From contig JAHDHC010000001.1 in the NCBI GenBank assembly GCA_020631485.1, positions 60,915-124,914 of the forward strand: a stretch of DNA of 64,000 nucleotides, read 5' to 3'. Shown piece after piece: positions 42,678 through 53,339 of this stretch (its first letter is position 1; each line of letters opens with the position of its first letter). Source of the DNA: Candidatus Altimarinota bacterium. GTDB taxonomy: Bacteria > Patescibacteriota > Gracilibacteria > BD1-5 > UBA6164. The position numbers and the translations under genes were made by a program. The notes beneath the pieces are model-generated. The model did no database searches. It was not told where the DNA came from and was given only the letters and a program-made list of their open reading frames with translations.

Positions 42678-43673
42678 ATGGAAGCAAAACAATGAGTTTT
42701 TGAGAGGGTATCACAAACTTTTTCTTTGTATAAAAATAATTTTATACCACTGACACTTTTATATTTTGTGGCTATGCTCTTCTTTGAGCTTATATTTACA
42801 AATGTATTTAGACTCACACTCGTTTGAAATATAGATATATGAGCTACAGATATAGTTTCACAAATCTACAACACACAAATGATTCTTATATTTCTTGCTG
42901 GAGTTATACTCTTTTTGATCTATTTACTTGCTCTTGTTCCAGTAAATATTGCTACGATCAGATCAGTTCAACAAGCATATAATGAGCAAGATGTGACAGT
43001 GAAAGATAACTTTACTTTTGCTGTAAAGAATTTCTTAAACATCATTAAAATATATTGGTACCTTTTTGTATATATAGCTCTAATACCAGCAGTATTACTT
43101 ATAATATGAATGCTAACTATCCTCACATGACAACTTACTGGTGCAACGATACTTATGGCTATAGGTTGAATCCTATCATGAGTTGCTGTATTCGTATTTT
43201 TGATATTTTCAATATATAGATGAATAAAATCTACATTTGCCATATATCATGCAATCGAAATGTGACAATACACGAAATGAAACTTTGAAAAATCAATTGG
43301 ACTCACAAAAAATAACTGGTGGAGGATAGTGTGAAACTTTGCTTTATTTACGTGTATCATGATAGTATTTTGAGCTGTTGTAGGATTTATATCATGATTA
43401 CTCTGATTTGTTGGTCCTTCACTCGATATGTGAGACTTATCTGATCCTAACAGTTTGAGGCCAGAACAACTTGCAGCTATAAAAGATTCTTTATGATCGA
43501 TTAACTTATCAATCATCCTTTCATGAATCATTAATGCTGTTATTACCACTATTGCAACTGTTTCCTGAATCGTATTTGTGTATTTGTTTTACAGAGCAAT
43601 TGCATGAAATACAGCTGATACCTCAAGCAATAAAAATGACTCTGATAAAAGTGAAGTCAAAGAAGAACTATAG
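42678..43673 (+). CDS. Polytopic membrane protein (DUF975/YciC-like)
   Basis: 331 residues with about six hydrophobic segments (residues 25-47, 75-100, 130-165, 175-195, 215-255, 275-310), and a central amphipathic block NFEKSIGLTKNNWWRIVG that resembles the repeat in DUF975-type integral proteins. Function unknown; probably a structural or signalling membrane protein. An intrinsic terminator follows and the gene starts 78 bases after glyS. Confidence 0.65.
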
Positions 43674-43691
43674 AATTACTTTTAATAATAG

Positions 43692-43723
43692 ATACACTCA
43701 CCTAAAATGTGAGTGTATTTTTT
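43692..43723 (+). terminator. Intrinsic terminator
   Basis: ATACACTCAC, loop CTAAAAT, GTGAGTGTAT, six T. A perfect 10-bp stem. Confidence 0.85.
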
Positions 43724-43783
43724 GGATATTTTAATATCTATATGTTATAATTTTTAGGTATTTTATAAATATTTTTACTAAGA

Positions 43784-45592
43784 GTGTTTTTAAAAAAATT
43801 GTGAGAGTATCTTCCTTTTCTCTCGTGGATATGAGAATTGAAAGATCCAAAAAATCTGAAAGCAGATATTATAGCCTGAGTCACTGTTGCTTTTGTTGTT
43901 GTACCGCAATCCATGGCATACGCTCAGCTAGCATGACTCCCAGTTCAGGTTGGTTTATATACTGCTTTTCTCCCAGTTATTATTGCATGACTTTTTGGCT
44001 CGAGTAGGCAGATGTCTACAGGACCTGTGACCATTGTTTCACTTATGACTGCAGCAACACTTGGACCACTTGCGATATCAAGTCCAGAGTGATATGCCGC
44101 ATATGCTTCTCTCCTCGCATTTTTTATAGGACTTTTTTATCTCCTTCTGGGGAACCTGAGACTCGGGACAATCGTAGAGTTCCTCTCTCATCCTGTGATT
44201 TTAGGTTTTACCAATGCTGTTGCACTTATAACTATTATCAAGCAACTTCCAAAGATATTTGGGATAAGTCTTGAGAAATGAATCAGTTATTTTGAGACGA
44301 TTCAAAACCTAGGCCTTTCACTTCTATCCGGAATGCAACACAATATAACGCTTCTTTTTGGTGTATGATCAATAGTTGTATTACTGTGTCTAAAAATTAT
44401 TGCTCCAAAGCTTCCTCGAGTCCTTATAGTTCTTGTCTTGTCGATTATTCTATCCTACTTTATATGATTTGATACAATGGATGGAAAAATCGTATGAGAT
44501 ATACCAAAATGACTCCCAAGCTTTGATCTTGTATTTTTCAATACTGAGCTGAGTCAGGGTTTAAAAAACTTTGAAGTACTGCGTTCTTTGTTTTTTTCAG
44601 CTATTATTATAGGTTTATTGTGATTCACAGAATCTATCAGTGTAGCCAAATTTGTCTGAGCAACGACTAGACAAAGTGTCGCTCCAAATAGAGAGCTATT
44701 TGGCCAGTGAATGGCAAACCTAGCGAGTAGTTTTTTTGGATGATATGGGGTTGCAGGGAGTTTCTCGAAAACTGCTGTAAATCTCAAAGCTGGTGCAGTA
44801 ACTGGTTTTGCTTCAGTTGTCACAGGATCAGTTGTAGCTATAGTACTTTTGTTTTTTACAGGTTTTCTAAAAAACCTTCCTATGGCAACACTAGCGGCTA
44901 TTATCATAGTATCAGTTTCGAGTCTTATAAAATGTAAGCCAATATTGCATGCATGGAAGTTCCAGAAGCAAGATGGAATTGTCGCGATTGCAACATTTAT
45001 CGTAACTCTTTTTTGACCAAATCTAGAGATTGGGATACTCACTTGAGTATTTCTGAGTCTAGTCTTTTTTATATATAGGACTATGAATCTCAGAATAGTA
45101 GAAGTAGCAAAATACAAAGACGGAGTACTACGAGACATACAGCTCTTTGGACTCAAGAGTTCAAAAGATGTGAGTGTGATTCGTATAGAGTGAAACCTCT
45201 ACTTTGCAAATGCTTGATCAACTCAGTCAAAGATTTTAGATATCATCTCAGAAAAAAAGAAACTCAAGTATGTGATTTTAGATCTTGGTTTTCTCACAGA
45301 TATAGATTCATCAGGATTGTACAGCTTTGAAAATCTTATATTTTCACTCGACGAGATCTGAGTCAAAGTATATATAACAGGACTCAAACCACCAATAGTT
45401 GAAAAACTTGATAGAGCCTGATTTATAAAAGATTTTAAAAAGAAAAATGTATTTACAAAAGTAAAAGAAGCACTGGAAAAAATAGAAAAAAAAGAGGATG
45501 GAAAAATCGACATCGAACCACTCAAAGACTACAAACCTTATAAGAAACTCGAAGACGAGGGAAAAGATATCCTCAAAAAGTATGGGGGATAG
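43784..45592 (+). CDS. SulP-family anion permease with STAS domain
   Basis: 602 residues with GTG start (43784) preceding FLKKLGEYLPFLSWIGE. About eleven membrane segments and the SulP signature: VTVAFVVVPQSMAYAQLAGLP and GLYTAFLPVIIAGLFGSS, then TNAVALITIIKQLPKI. A C-terminal STAS domain follows (LKYVILDLGFLTDIDSSGL, where Asp-Ser-Ser is the classic phosphorylation-type site, and VYITGLKPP). Transports sulfate, bicarbonate or other anions with H+ or Na+; substrate not determinable. Confidence 0.9.
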
Positions 45593-45631
45593 GCAAAACA
45601 AGTTATACAGTTGTAATACTAAATAATTATC

Positions 45632-46225
45632 ATGACGAATATATTAGATTTTCCTTGAAAAAACAATAATAGCCCTGAAAAGCAAAAACCTACACCAGAT
45701 ACAGAAGTGAAGAATACTGTCATGAATATTTTGAATCCCAATGAAGTATCTATAGAACATACAATCAAAGCCACTGATCTCGATAGTGACTCTGCAATTT
45801 CTCTACATAGCACAGAGCTCCATGCAGGTATAAAAAAATGACTCATTGAAATATTTTGATTCACACCAACTGACCGAAACAGCCTCAACATAGTCAATAG
45901 ATATCTAGAATATGCATGTTTATATACTCTTCAGAGTATAGCTTTTAGATACAAGCTTTGACTCCTCAAATGAGATGGAAAGATACAAATATCATTATCA
46001 AATGAACGTAAAACTGGCATAGCTGATAAAATCGATATACTTGATATCTGTATAAAAGACAATGGTATAGGAAACATTGATACAAGCACTTTTTCAGATC
46101 CAGACTATCTAAAAAGAAAGTGAGGCTCATTAAAAAGTATGCAAGACTATCCACTAGAAAACACCACTCAGGATTCATCACACTGAACAACAAGAAGGAT
46201 AGCATTTCGTATAAGAAAGCTTTAG
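45632..46225 (+). CDS. GHKL/HATPase-like protein (possible anti-sigma-factor-type kinase)
   Basis: 197 residues. The last 60 residues carry an N/G1-box-like ILDICIKDNGIGN, a Gly-Gly loop (KRKGGSLKSMQ) and HGTTRRIAFRI, as in the histidine-kinase-type ATPase fold. The N-terminal half (LIEIFGFTPTDRNSLNIVNRYLEY) is helical. It is shorter than a complete HATPase, and the G2 box is only partly seen. If active it could work with the STAS domain next door (SpoIIAB-like pairing); this is speculation. 40 bases after the SulP gene. Confidence 0.45.
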
Positions 46226-46342
46226 AAAGTGTTTTTAGCGATGTACAAGTCAATAACCATTATCAATAAAAATATTGACAAGTATACGTATTGCTCTTAT
46301 TATATTTTTCTGGAAATGATTCCAGGAAATAAGGGGATAAAA

Positions 46343-46615
46343 ATGGCTTTGAGTATGAAACTAGAGCTTTTACATGATAGCTTATCTATACGCCAAAGAG
46401 ACCAATCAATATGTGTTCTGAGAGTAGGTAAGGGACATCCTTCAGGAAGCTTAACATTGAAAGGCTATGTGGTTATGCTTGGATTTACTGGTTCTACACT
46501 GCACTTTAATATTTCTGGAGCACATTGTTCTGTTAGCCAATTTGACGATTCACTAATATTTACATGTGGAAGTCTAGAAATACAAAAGAATGCTTTTGAA
46601 ATTAAACTAGCGTAG
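46343..46615 (+). CDS. Small hypothetical beta-rich protein
   Basis: 90 residues from ATG at 46343 (ribosome site GGGG eight bases upstream); an upstream GTG at 46229 would add 38 residues. Contains RVGKGHPSGSLTLKGYVVMLG and two cysteines; none of its glycines is TGA. It may bind nucleic acid or be a small beta sandwich. The antisense reading frame also exists but lacks a ribosome site. A terminator follows at 46676-46714. Confidence 0.45.
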   Translation: MALSMKLELLHDSLSIRQRDQSICVLRVGKGHPSGSLTLKGYVVMLGFTGSTLHFNISGAHCSVSQFDDSLIFTCGSLEIQKNAFEIKLA

Positions 46616-46675
46616 CTACAAGAGACATTTTTAGCAATCACGAGTTTTAGAATGAGATTTCGTGGTTTTACTGAC

Positions 46676-46714
46676 GACCGGCACACTTGAGCATAGTGAT
46701 GCTGGTCATTTTTT
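46676..46714 (+). terminator. Intrinsic terminator
   Basis: GACCGGCA pairs with TGCTGGTC (one G-U pair) around a 16-base loop, then TTTTTT. Confidence 0.6.
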
Positions 46715-46799
46715 AACCCTAAATCCAACTCAACTAAACACATTTGCAATCATCTAAAATCTCTTTAGTATCTGTATATTATACATTAGAGAGTTTTTT

Positions 46800-48185
46800 A
46801 TGTGATACAAAATAGGAATAGATGAAGCAGGGAGGGGACCTTGGGCAGGGCCAGTAGTGGCTTGTGCACTGTGTTTTAATCCTGATAATATGCCAGAAAA
46901 AGAGTTTATCAGAAGCTTGAATGATTCGAAGAAACTCAGTGAAAAAAAGAGAGAAGAACTCTACAGGCAACTCGTAGAGATGTCAGCCCTCACCCCTAAC
47001 CCCTCTCCCTCGGGGGAGAGGGGAACCCCAAACTCCCCTTCTCCTCAAAAAGAAGAAGCAGCTGAGATATGAGTACCGAAACTCTTTTTTTGAGTGGGGG
47101 TAGTTGATAGCTTCATGATTGACGAGATAAATATCAGACAAGCAAACAGAGAAGCTATGAGAAGAGCTATTATCGAGATTAAAAGGAAAATATCAGCTCA
47201 TCCTCAGCCAATCGAAGTAAAAGAGGGGAGAGAAGATCTCATAAAATCTGTAGTTATCGATGGAAGAGATAATTACAGATTTGAAGAACTCGATAAAAAA
47301 CCAGTCTATATTGTATGAGGAGATGGGAAAATTCCTGAAATTGGTTGAGCGAGTATAATAGCAAAGGTATTTCGTGACAAGCTAATGACACAGTATGCTA
47401 CACTCTATCCAGATTTGTGATTTGAGACACATAAGTGATATGGGACAAAAAAACATAAATCTGCACTCCAAGATACTGCATCTGTAACAGGGATTCATAG
47501 AATGAGCTATAAGCCTGTTAAAAAAGTGCTTGAGAAAAAGCCAAAACTTCTCTTACACATCTGTTGTTGACCAGATGCTACGGTCCCTATTATGGATCTC
47601 AAAAAAGACTATGAAGTGATTTGTTTCTGGTATGATCCAAATATCCAGCCCAAAAAAGAACATGATAAACGAGTTGATGAATTCATAAAAGTGGCAAAGA
47701 TAGAAGGAGTAGACTATATCATCTGAGAATATGATGTGCTCAATTTTTTTGATGAAATAAAATGACTTGAAGACACTCCAGAACAGGGAGAAAAATGTAC
47801 GAAGTGCTATGATATGCGTCTGAGAAGATCAGCACAAGAAGCAAGAAAACTTGGTATTACAACATGGACCTCTACTCTCAATACTTCCCCACACAAGGAT
47901 CTTGTGAAAATGTTTCGTCTCTGAGATGAGCATAGTAGCCCACCCCCTAACCCCCTCCCTAGTAAGGAGGGGGAATGATCTGAGCTCAAAGATAAACTCG
48001 AATTCCTCAAGATTGCATTCAGGAAAAATGGAGGCTTCCAAAGAAGTGTGGACTACACCAAAAAGCACAATATCTATAGACAAAACTACTGTGGGTGTAT
48101 CTACTCAGATACTTTTCCAGGAGGGAGAAGGGAAGCACCGAAGAAGTCCCAGACCGAAATCTCTCAAGATTCAAATCACGAATAA
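46800..48185 (+). CDS. rnhB-queH: Fusion of ribonuclease HII and epoxyqueuosine reductase QueH, with two in-frame palindromic elements
   Basis: 461 residues in one open frame. Residues 1-235 are RNase [22 protein letters not shown] (catalytic Asp and Glu), [59 protein letters not shown] and GYGTKKH. From about 245, Que[63 protein letters not shown] and [10 protein letters not shown], giving the cysteine pairs for [4Fe-4S] and substrate. The fourth cysteine in QueH's first motif (usually CCxPC) is Asp here (CCGPDA). Palindromic elements at 46987-47048 (in RNase HII) and 47939-47978 (in QueH) are translated. Processing of RNA:DNA hybrids and queuosine synthesis have no obvious direct link. Confidence 0.9.
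46987..47048 (+). repeat. Palindromic element in frame in the RNase HII part
   Basis: CTCACCCCTAACCCCTCTCC followed by CTCGGGGGAGAGGGG forms a hairpin; then AACCCCAAACTCCCCTT. Read as a proline/serine-rich stretch (about [20 protein letters not shown]) between the LYRQLVEM helix and the FFGVGVVDS strand. Confidence 0.78.
47939..47978 (+). repeat. Palindromic element in frame in the QueH part
   Basis: CCCACCCCCTAACCCCCTCC..AAGGAGGGGGAA; read as about [16 protein letters not shown], inserted between FRLGDEH and [10 protein letters not shown]. Same family as the others in this window. Confidence 0.78.
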
Positions 48186-48188
48186 GCT

Positions 48189-49052
48189 ATGGAAAACCTT
48201 TGGATATTTTATGCTTTGAGTGGACTTCTTGTTCTAGGTCTATGAGACTTTATTAAGAAACTCTTGCTTGCAAAGTGAGCAAATAAAGAACTCTTTTTGA
48301 TAACATGTTTTTTGATCTATGTTCCGGTATTTGCACTTAATATGCTATTTCAGGGGAATGTTGATGTAACTTGAGAGATTCTGAAACATGCGCTGATTGT
48401 GTGAGTAGCTGACTTCTTTATCCCTCTTTGAATGCTAATTTCTCTCAAATATCTCAATGTTTCTTTTGCACTTGTTGCAATTAGGCTCATTTCCTCATTT
48501 CTCGTTCTTTTTGTGGGGATGAATATACTCTGAGATCAATTGAGTCTCTACAATATCTTTTGATTTTTTCTCTGAGCATTCTCTATCTATCTGCTCTCAG
48601 GTTTTAGCTTCAAAAATATGTGAAAGATACACACAAAATGACTCGTTGGTGCAGCACTCTGTATATGATGAATTGTACTCAGTCATAGTTATCTCAAACA
48701 TATTATAGTTGATGTGAATGTGCATGACTTTATGACTTTGAAGTTTCTTGTAAGTTTTATCTGTATTTCTATGTATATATTTTTGAGAAAGAAATATCAG
48801 GACTTCAATATTACAGACTTCAAAATCTCTCTTCCATATGCGCTACTCAGTGCATTTCTCTTTGTACTCCATTTTCTCTACATTCTTCCAAATATCTACA
48901 TAAACGGAACTCTCTCGCTCTCCTACAAAATACTCTCCTACTCACTTATAGTTCCCATTCTCATGTCAGTTTTTTTCCTCTGAGAAAAAATTACCAAGAA
49001 AAAAGCCTTTGCTTTTATGCTGACTATTATTTCTATAGCCCTTTTTGTCTAG
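48189..49052 (+). CDS. EamA/DMT-superfamily transporter
   Basis: 287 residues with about ten short membrane segments, as in the EamA/DMT family: repeat 1 starts WIFYALSGLLVLGLGDFIKKLLLA and repeat 2 near HDFMTLKFLVSFICISMYIF; ending SVFFLGEKITKKKAFAFML, the family's C-terminal helix with the GE-K motif. Metabolite or nucleotide-sugar transport is possible. Three bases after the rnhB-queH fusion, probably the same transcript. Confidence 0.8.
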
Positions 49053-49072
49053 ATGGAAACTTGGATAAAATA

Positions 49073-49192
49073 ATGTCTTACTCATTATTTATCCCGCTAA
49101 TTTTTTCAATTATTTTTTATAATGAGAAAGTAACTTTGAAGAAACTTCTTGCTTTTGTTCTGACTATTATTTCTATTGCCTTATTTATCTAA
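49073..49192 (+). pseudogene. Duplicated C-terminal fragment of the EamA transporter
   Basis: 39 residues in an open frame (SYSLFIPLIFSIIFYNEKVT then KKLLAFVLTIISIALFI) that closely mirror the last 38 residues of the preceding gene (YSLIVPILMSVFFLGEKITKK..). It is a partial tandem duplication with divergence, 20 bases after the EamA stop. Whether it is translated is unknown; an ATG is present. Confidence 0.6.
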
Positions 49193-49274
49193 ATTTCTGT
49201 CTATTTGTGCTTGCAAAATAGACAAAAGGGGCTAATATTTGCATTGAAATTTACTTAGATAAGAAATAATTGTA

Positions 49275-51185
49275 ATGCTTGAAAATTCGAATCTTGTAAT
49301 TTATGGAGCTGATGCTGAAAATAAGGTTGTTTCAAATCACATAAATCTATGAGAAGAAATTGATGCCTATATAGCAATATCGACAAATGACGATAAGCTC
49401 CTGGATCTCATCTCAAAAAAAATATACGATGCTCTTATATGAAAGCTTATAGGAGTAGATACCTATACAGAACTTTCAGAATGTCTTGATGCTATCAATA
49501 CACAATTGCAAGGTTATTCTGAATCTGGTTACGAAATAAAGTCTCTCAACGTAATAGTCTGAATCCAAGAGAAAAATATATTGTATTTTTCTAAAATAGG
49601 AAAGGCTAGTGCTCTCTTGATCAAGCCAAATTCTGAAGTAATAGAAATAACTGATGTAAAAGAAGAACCAGGAAATTTCATATATATATCCAATGGAAAC
49701 ATAAGCTCATGAGAAGTTTTGTTGTTTAGTTCGACAAGGATACTTAATCACCTCACAAATACTGAGCTTTTAGAATCTGCAGCTCTTGATTCTATTGATG
49801 AGCAAAATAAAAATATTAGTGAGATAGTAAGTGAAGAAAATATTTGAAAAGATATCGCAATAATTTCTTTTAAATACATTCATGAAAAAGAAGAGAGTTC
49901 GGAAAATCTTCTTGCCAAAGCTTGATCATTTGCTAACTCTTGAGTAGAAAAACTTGGAGACACGCTTCTTGCAAAAAAACTCATAGCAATACTCTATAAA
50001 CTTCGTGATCTCTTTAAGATCCCAAAAAACATATCAAAAAATACATTTTTATTTTTTGGGATATTCTGTGCGTTTATCATACTCTACTCTGTAAGCTCTT
50101 CTCTTTTCAATACTACAGATACAATAGTAGTAGAAGACTTTGAAAATCAGCTCATTGAGGCGAGAGAATATGTAAAACACGGAGCTGAAAATATCTCCAA
50201 TCCAGATGTATTTACAGCAGATTTAAAAAAAGCTGAAGATCTTATAGATGGAATTAAAGACAAACAACTTTTTTTATGAGACATAGAGAAGCTCCTAACA
50301 GATATAAATGCACTCAGGAAACAGTTTAATCAAGTAGATGTCTATAGTTTCACAGAAGAAAAAAATGTACTCACTCGTACAACAGAACCAGTAAAAATGG
50401 TATCTTTGTGATGAAAAGTATATATAGTTGAAAAAGATAAGATAGTATGACCTGTGGTGAGTGGTATTGAGCCGGGCAGCTACGATTTTGACTTCTCTGA
50501 TGAAGGTGACGCTTTTGTTGATGCACTTGAACTCAATAATACCATAATCCTTTTAACTGAGAAAAATAGAATTGTCTCTTTTGCAAGCTGAGGGAATTTT
50601 TCTTACGTTTCAGTAGTAGGGCAAGAAAAATGGCAGGAAATGTCTAAGATATGAAAATATAGGACAAATCTCTATACATTATGATGAAATGAAGAATCAA
50701 GCCAGATCTACAGACATAGAAAACTCACAAATAACTTCAATGCATGAGAAGCCTACCTCAAAGAAGCAGATCAAACAGATATCGGTAAAACCCTTGCTAT
50801 GGCTATTGATGGAGGGTTCTATATACTCAAAGATGATTTAAAGATGATAAAGTTCTACTCAAACCCATATAGAATCGAAAGTCTTTTTCTCAATGAACTC
50901 CCAGCAAACTATAACTATGATGAAAGATCTCCAGTATACCTTATTACTCGTCCGGATCTATCCTATATATACTTATATATGAATAAAAAGATATGGATAT
51001 TTGAGCCAAATACTCAAAACTATATAAACACGAAGAGTCTCAAGTATATCTGACAAATCGAATGATGAGAAGATAGCATTTCGAGCTTTTATGTAAAAAC
51101 TGATGGAAACATATTTGTTTCAAACAGTTCATGAGTATATAAACTCGAGTTTCAAGTATCTGATGACAAGCTCATTGTGCAATAA
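49275..51185 (+). CDS. PP2C-like phosphatase domain, membrane helix and extracytoplasmic propeller-like domain
   Basis: 636 residues. Residues 1-200 resemble a PP2C/SpoIIE phosphatase fold with several metal ligands missing: DAYIAISTNDDKLLDLI, IKSLNVIVGIQEKNILYFSKIG and EVLLFSSTRILNHL (the last matching DGLLLYSDGLTE-like strands). A single membrane helix at about 255-275 (FLFFGIFCAFIILYSVSS) separates it from a C-terminal part (VKMVSLGGKVYIVEKDKIVG, IYRHRKLTNNFNAGEAYLKEA) with repeated beta blades. It could be a receptor that passes an outside signal to a degenerate phosphatase. Unlike anything I recognise as a single family. Confidence 0.55.
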
Positions 51186-51198
51186 GTTGTGATCAAAT

Positions 51199-51226
51199 AA
51201 AAAACTACTTTAGAAAGTAGTTTTTT
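51199..51226. terminator. Terminator between convergent genes
   Basis: AAAAAACTACTTTAGAAAGTAGTTTTTT: ACTACTTT/AAAGTAGT with A and T tracts on both sides; it overlaps the stop of the minus-strand gene at 51225. Confidence 0.8.
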
Positions 51227-52160
51227 ATTTTTTGAGAGCAGATATTTCCTCTGTGAGTACTTGTATAGCTATTTTGTATATAGCTGCTCGTTTTCTCGTA
51301 TATTCAGTATCCGCTTCATCTTTTGTGAGTTGCTCATTTCTCAACTGAAGCCTATCTGCAAGATCCTGGAGAAGTGCTGCCTTGGTTTCATTTGGGATAT
51401 TTTGTATCTGCTCTCTTTGGAGGATCTCTTGGATCTTTTCCTTGATTCTTTTATATATGAGTTGCTCGAGCTTTTCTTCGAGAGCTTTTTTATGACTTTT
51501 TATCTTTTCTTTTATGTCTCAAACACGTTCTTCTATCACTCACTCTTGTTTGTAGATTTTTTCCTTTATATCCTTTTCCTGTTTTTCTATAACGATGTTT
51601 GATTTTATATATTCGAAGTATTCATCTTTTTTCTGAGTGTTTATATACGGGACTAAGCTCTTGTAAAAATCGAGTTTTTGCTGTATAAAATTCTCTTTTA
51701 CTGCAGCTGTATCGTTATCAGCTTCTACAGCTGTATCATAATTCTCTAGAGCATTGTCTTTGAGTTGCTGTTCATAAAAAGCTTTTTGTCACTGGAATGC
51801 AACCGAAAGACTTTGAATGGTTGAGATATCAGCATCACTCAAATCAGTTTTGAGAAAATCGAGTATTTTTCCATTTACATTTGAAAGATTTTTCCACTTA
51901 TCTCATATATCACTTTTTTCACCCCTCAGTTCTTCAAGATTTTCTTTCATTTGCTTTATTGTCACAGGAGGATTTTCGTCCTCGAGCGTAGCACCACTTA
52001 GACTCTCAGGTGTACTTGGAGTATCTTGCTCTACTGGACTAAAAATAACCACTTTTTTTTCAGAAGTGTTTTCCTCTCACTCATTTGCATGAGTGGTATT
52101 GATTGCATAATTTGTTCCTGTCAGAGTAACAAAAAGGCAAATAAAAAATAATCTTTTCAT
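51225..52160 (-). CDS. Exported coiled-coil protein at the end of the Bat cluster
   Basis: 311 residues. The ATG at 52160 opens a signal peptide (MKRLFFICLFVTLTGTNYA, cut near THA); an earlier ATG at 52277 would add 39 residues without one and is less likely. The mature part is nearly all charged helix with heptads (KQEKDIKEKIYKQEGVIEERVGDIKEKIKSHKK, LEEKLEQLIYKRIKEKIQEILQ), so it is probably a periplasmic or surface coiled coil. It follows BatB on the same strand after 168 bases. Confidence 0.65.
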
Positions 52161-52328
52161 AGTGTTTTTTCTATATTTGAAAATTAGAGGATAGGACTGC
52201 GTTATTTTGACGCATATAAAATTTTTTGGCTTTAACTCTATAATATCCTCTAATTTTGCATGAGTATAGTATCTCAAATAAAAAAGAAGTCTAGTTTTGA
52301 ATGTGAGGAATATGTGAAGATGATTGAG

Positions 52329-53336
52329 TTATGCTTTTCTTGTTTTATACAAAGGGATAGTGAGGTATATAATAAAGAGAATAAATATAAGGATACTTAT
52401 ATATCTACTGATATCTTGCATGTTTTTCCCACTGTTATGTGCGATGATTTTTTTCTCTACTTCTGTAAAAAATGTAGGAAGGTCTGCGATATCTTCGAGA
52501 GTACTAAACTCATAATATTCTCATGATCCCAGACGAGATATTTCTTGGAGCTTTTGCTTGTTTAGGCTGGTTACTACATCTCTTCACTGAAATTGCTCAT
52601 ACTGAATATCTCCAAAGATATCTCTTCCTCTTGGTATTTTTGCTCATTTTTCTGTTCATATTCATACAACTGTGTGTGCAACTCAACTTTTTTCCAAAGC
52701 ATCTTGTATTTGCTTCATATCTGTTTCATCATCCCTATCTCCACCATCGCTGAGGAGAAGTACTGCTTTTGCATTTTCTTCATCTCCTATAAATCTCTGA
52801 ACTCAGAGATTAAAGGCCTCTTCGAGGTTTGTCCCTTGGAGGTTTACATTTCTATAATCAACAGAGTTTAAAAAGTTGAGAAATATATTTTTGTCACTCG
52901 TAAGGGGACTTATATTGATAGCTTCACCTGCAAATACTACAAGACCATATCTGTTTTCAGGGGAGAATTCTACAAGGTTTCGAAGCATAAGCTTTGCTGC
53001 TTCTATACGTGAAAAGTCTTTTTGAGCTTTTCAAGCTATATCACTTGCATTCATACTCTTACTCACATCAAGTATGACGACTATATCGATTCAGAATTGT
53101 TCATTATCTTGACTCGCTCATCTTATACTTGGTCAGAGAAAACAAAAGAGTAACAATATCAGTATTGTAGCAAGTATCATTCATCAAATATGTCTTCTCG
53201 ATTGAGAGAGGAGCAATGGATACTCAGATATATGAGCTTTATGAATATTGTAAAACCTCGTACAAAAATAGATGATGAAAATACCTCATAGTATTATGAA
53301 TATGAAGGTAGATATGCTGAGGTTTTGAAAAATCAT
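52329..53336 (-). CDS. VWA-domain membrane protein (BatB-like)
   Basis: 335 residues. One N-terminal and one C-terminal membrane helix flank a von Willebrand A domain with MIDAS DVSKSMNASD and the distal LLLSDGGDRDD and GGVAHTVVG-type strands, and EYYEFS near the end. Such proteins with MoxR and DUF58 form the Bat aerotolerance operons and related secretion/assembly systems. It starts 3 bases after the BatA-like stop and reads as a tandem paralogue of it. Confidence 0.8.
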
Positions 53337-53339
53337 ATT

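Noticed and set aside
44554..45156. 200-residue minus-strand frame
   Set aside because: Antisense to the SulP permease; the plus strand encodes clear membrane segments with table-25 glycines, so the frame is a by-product of its codon use.
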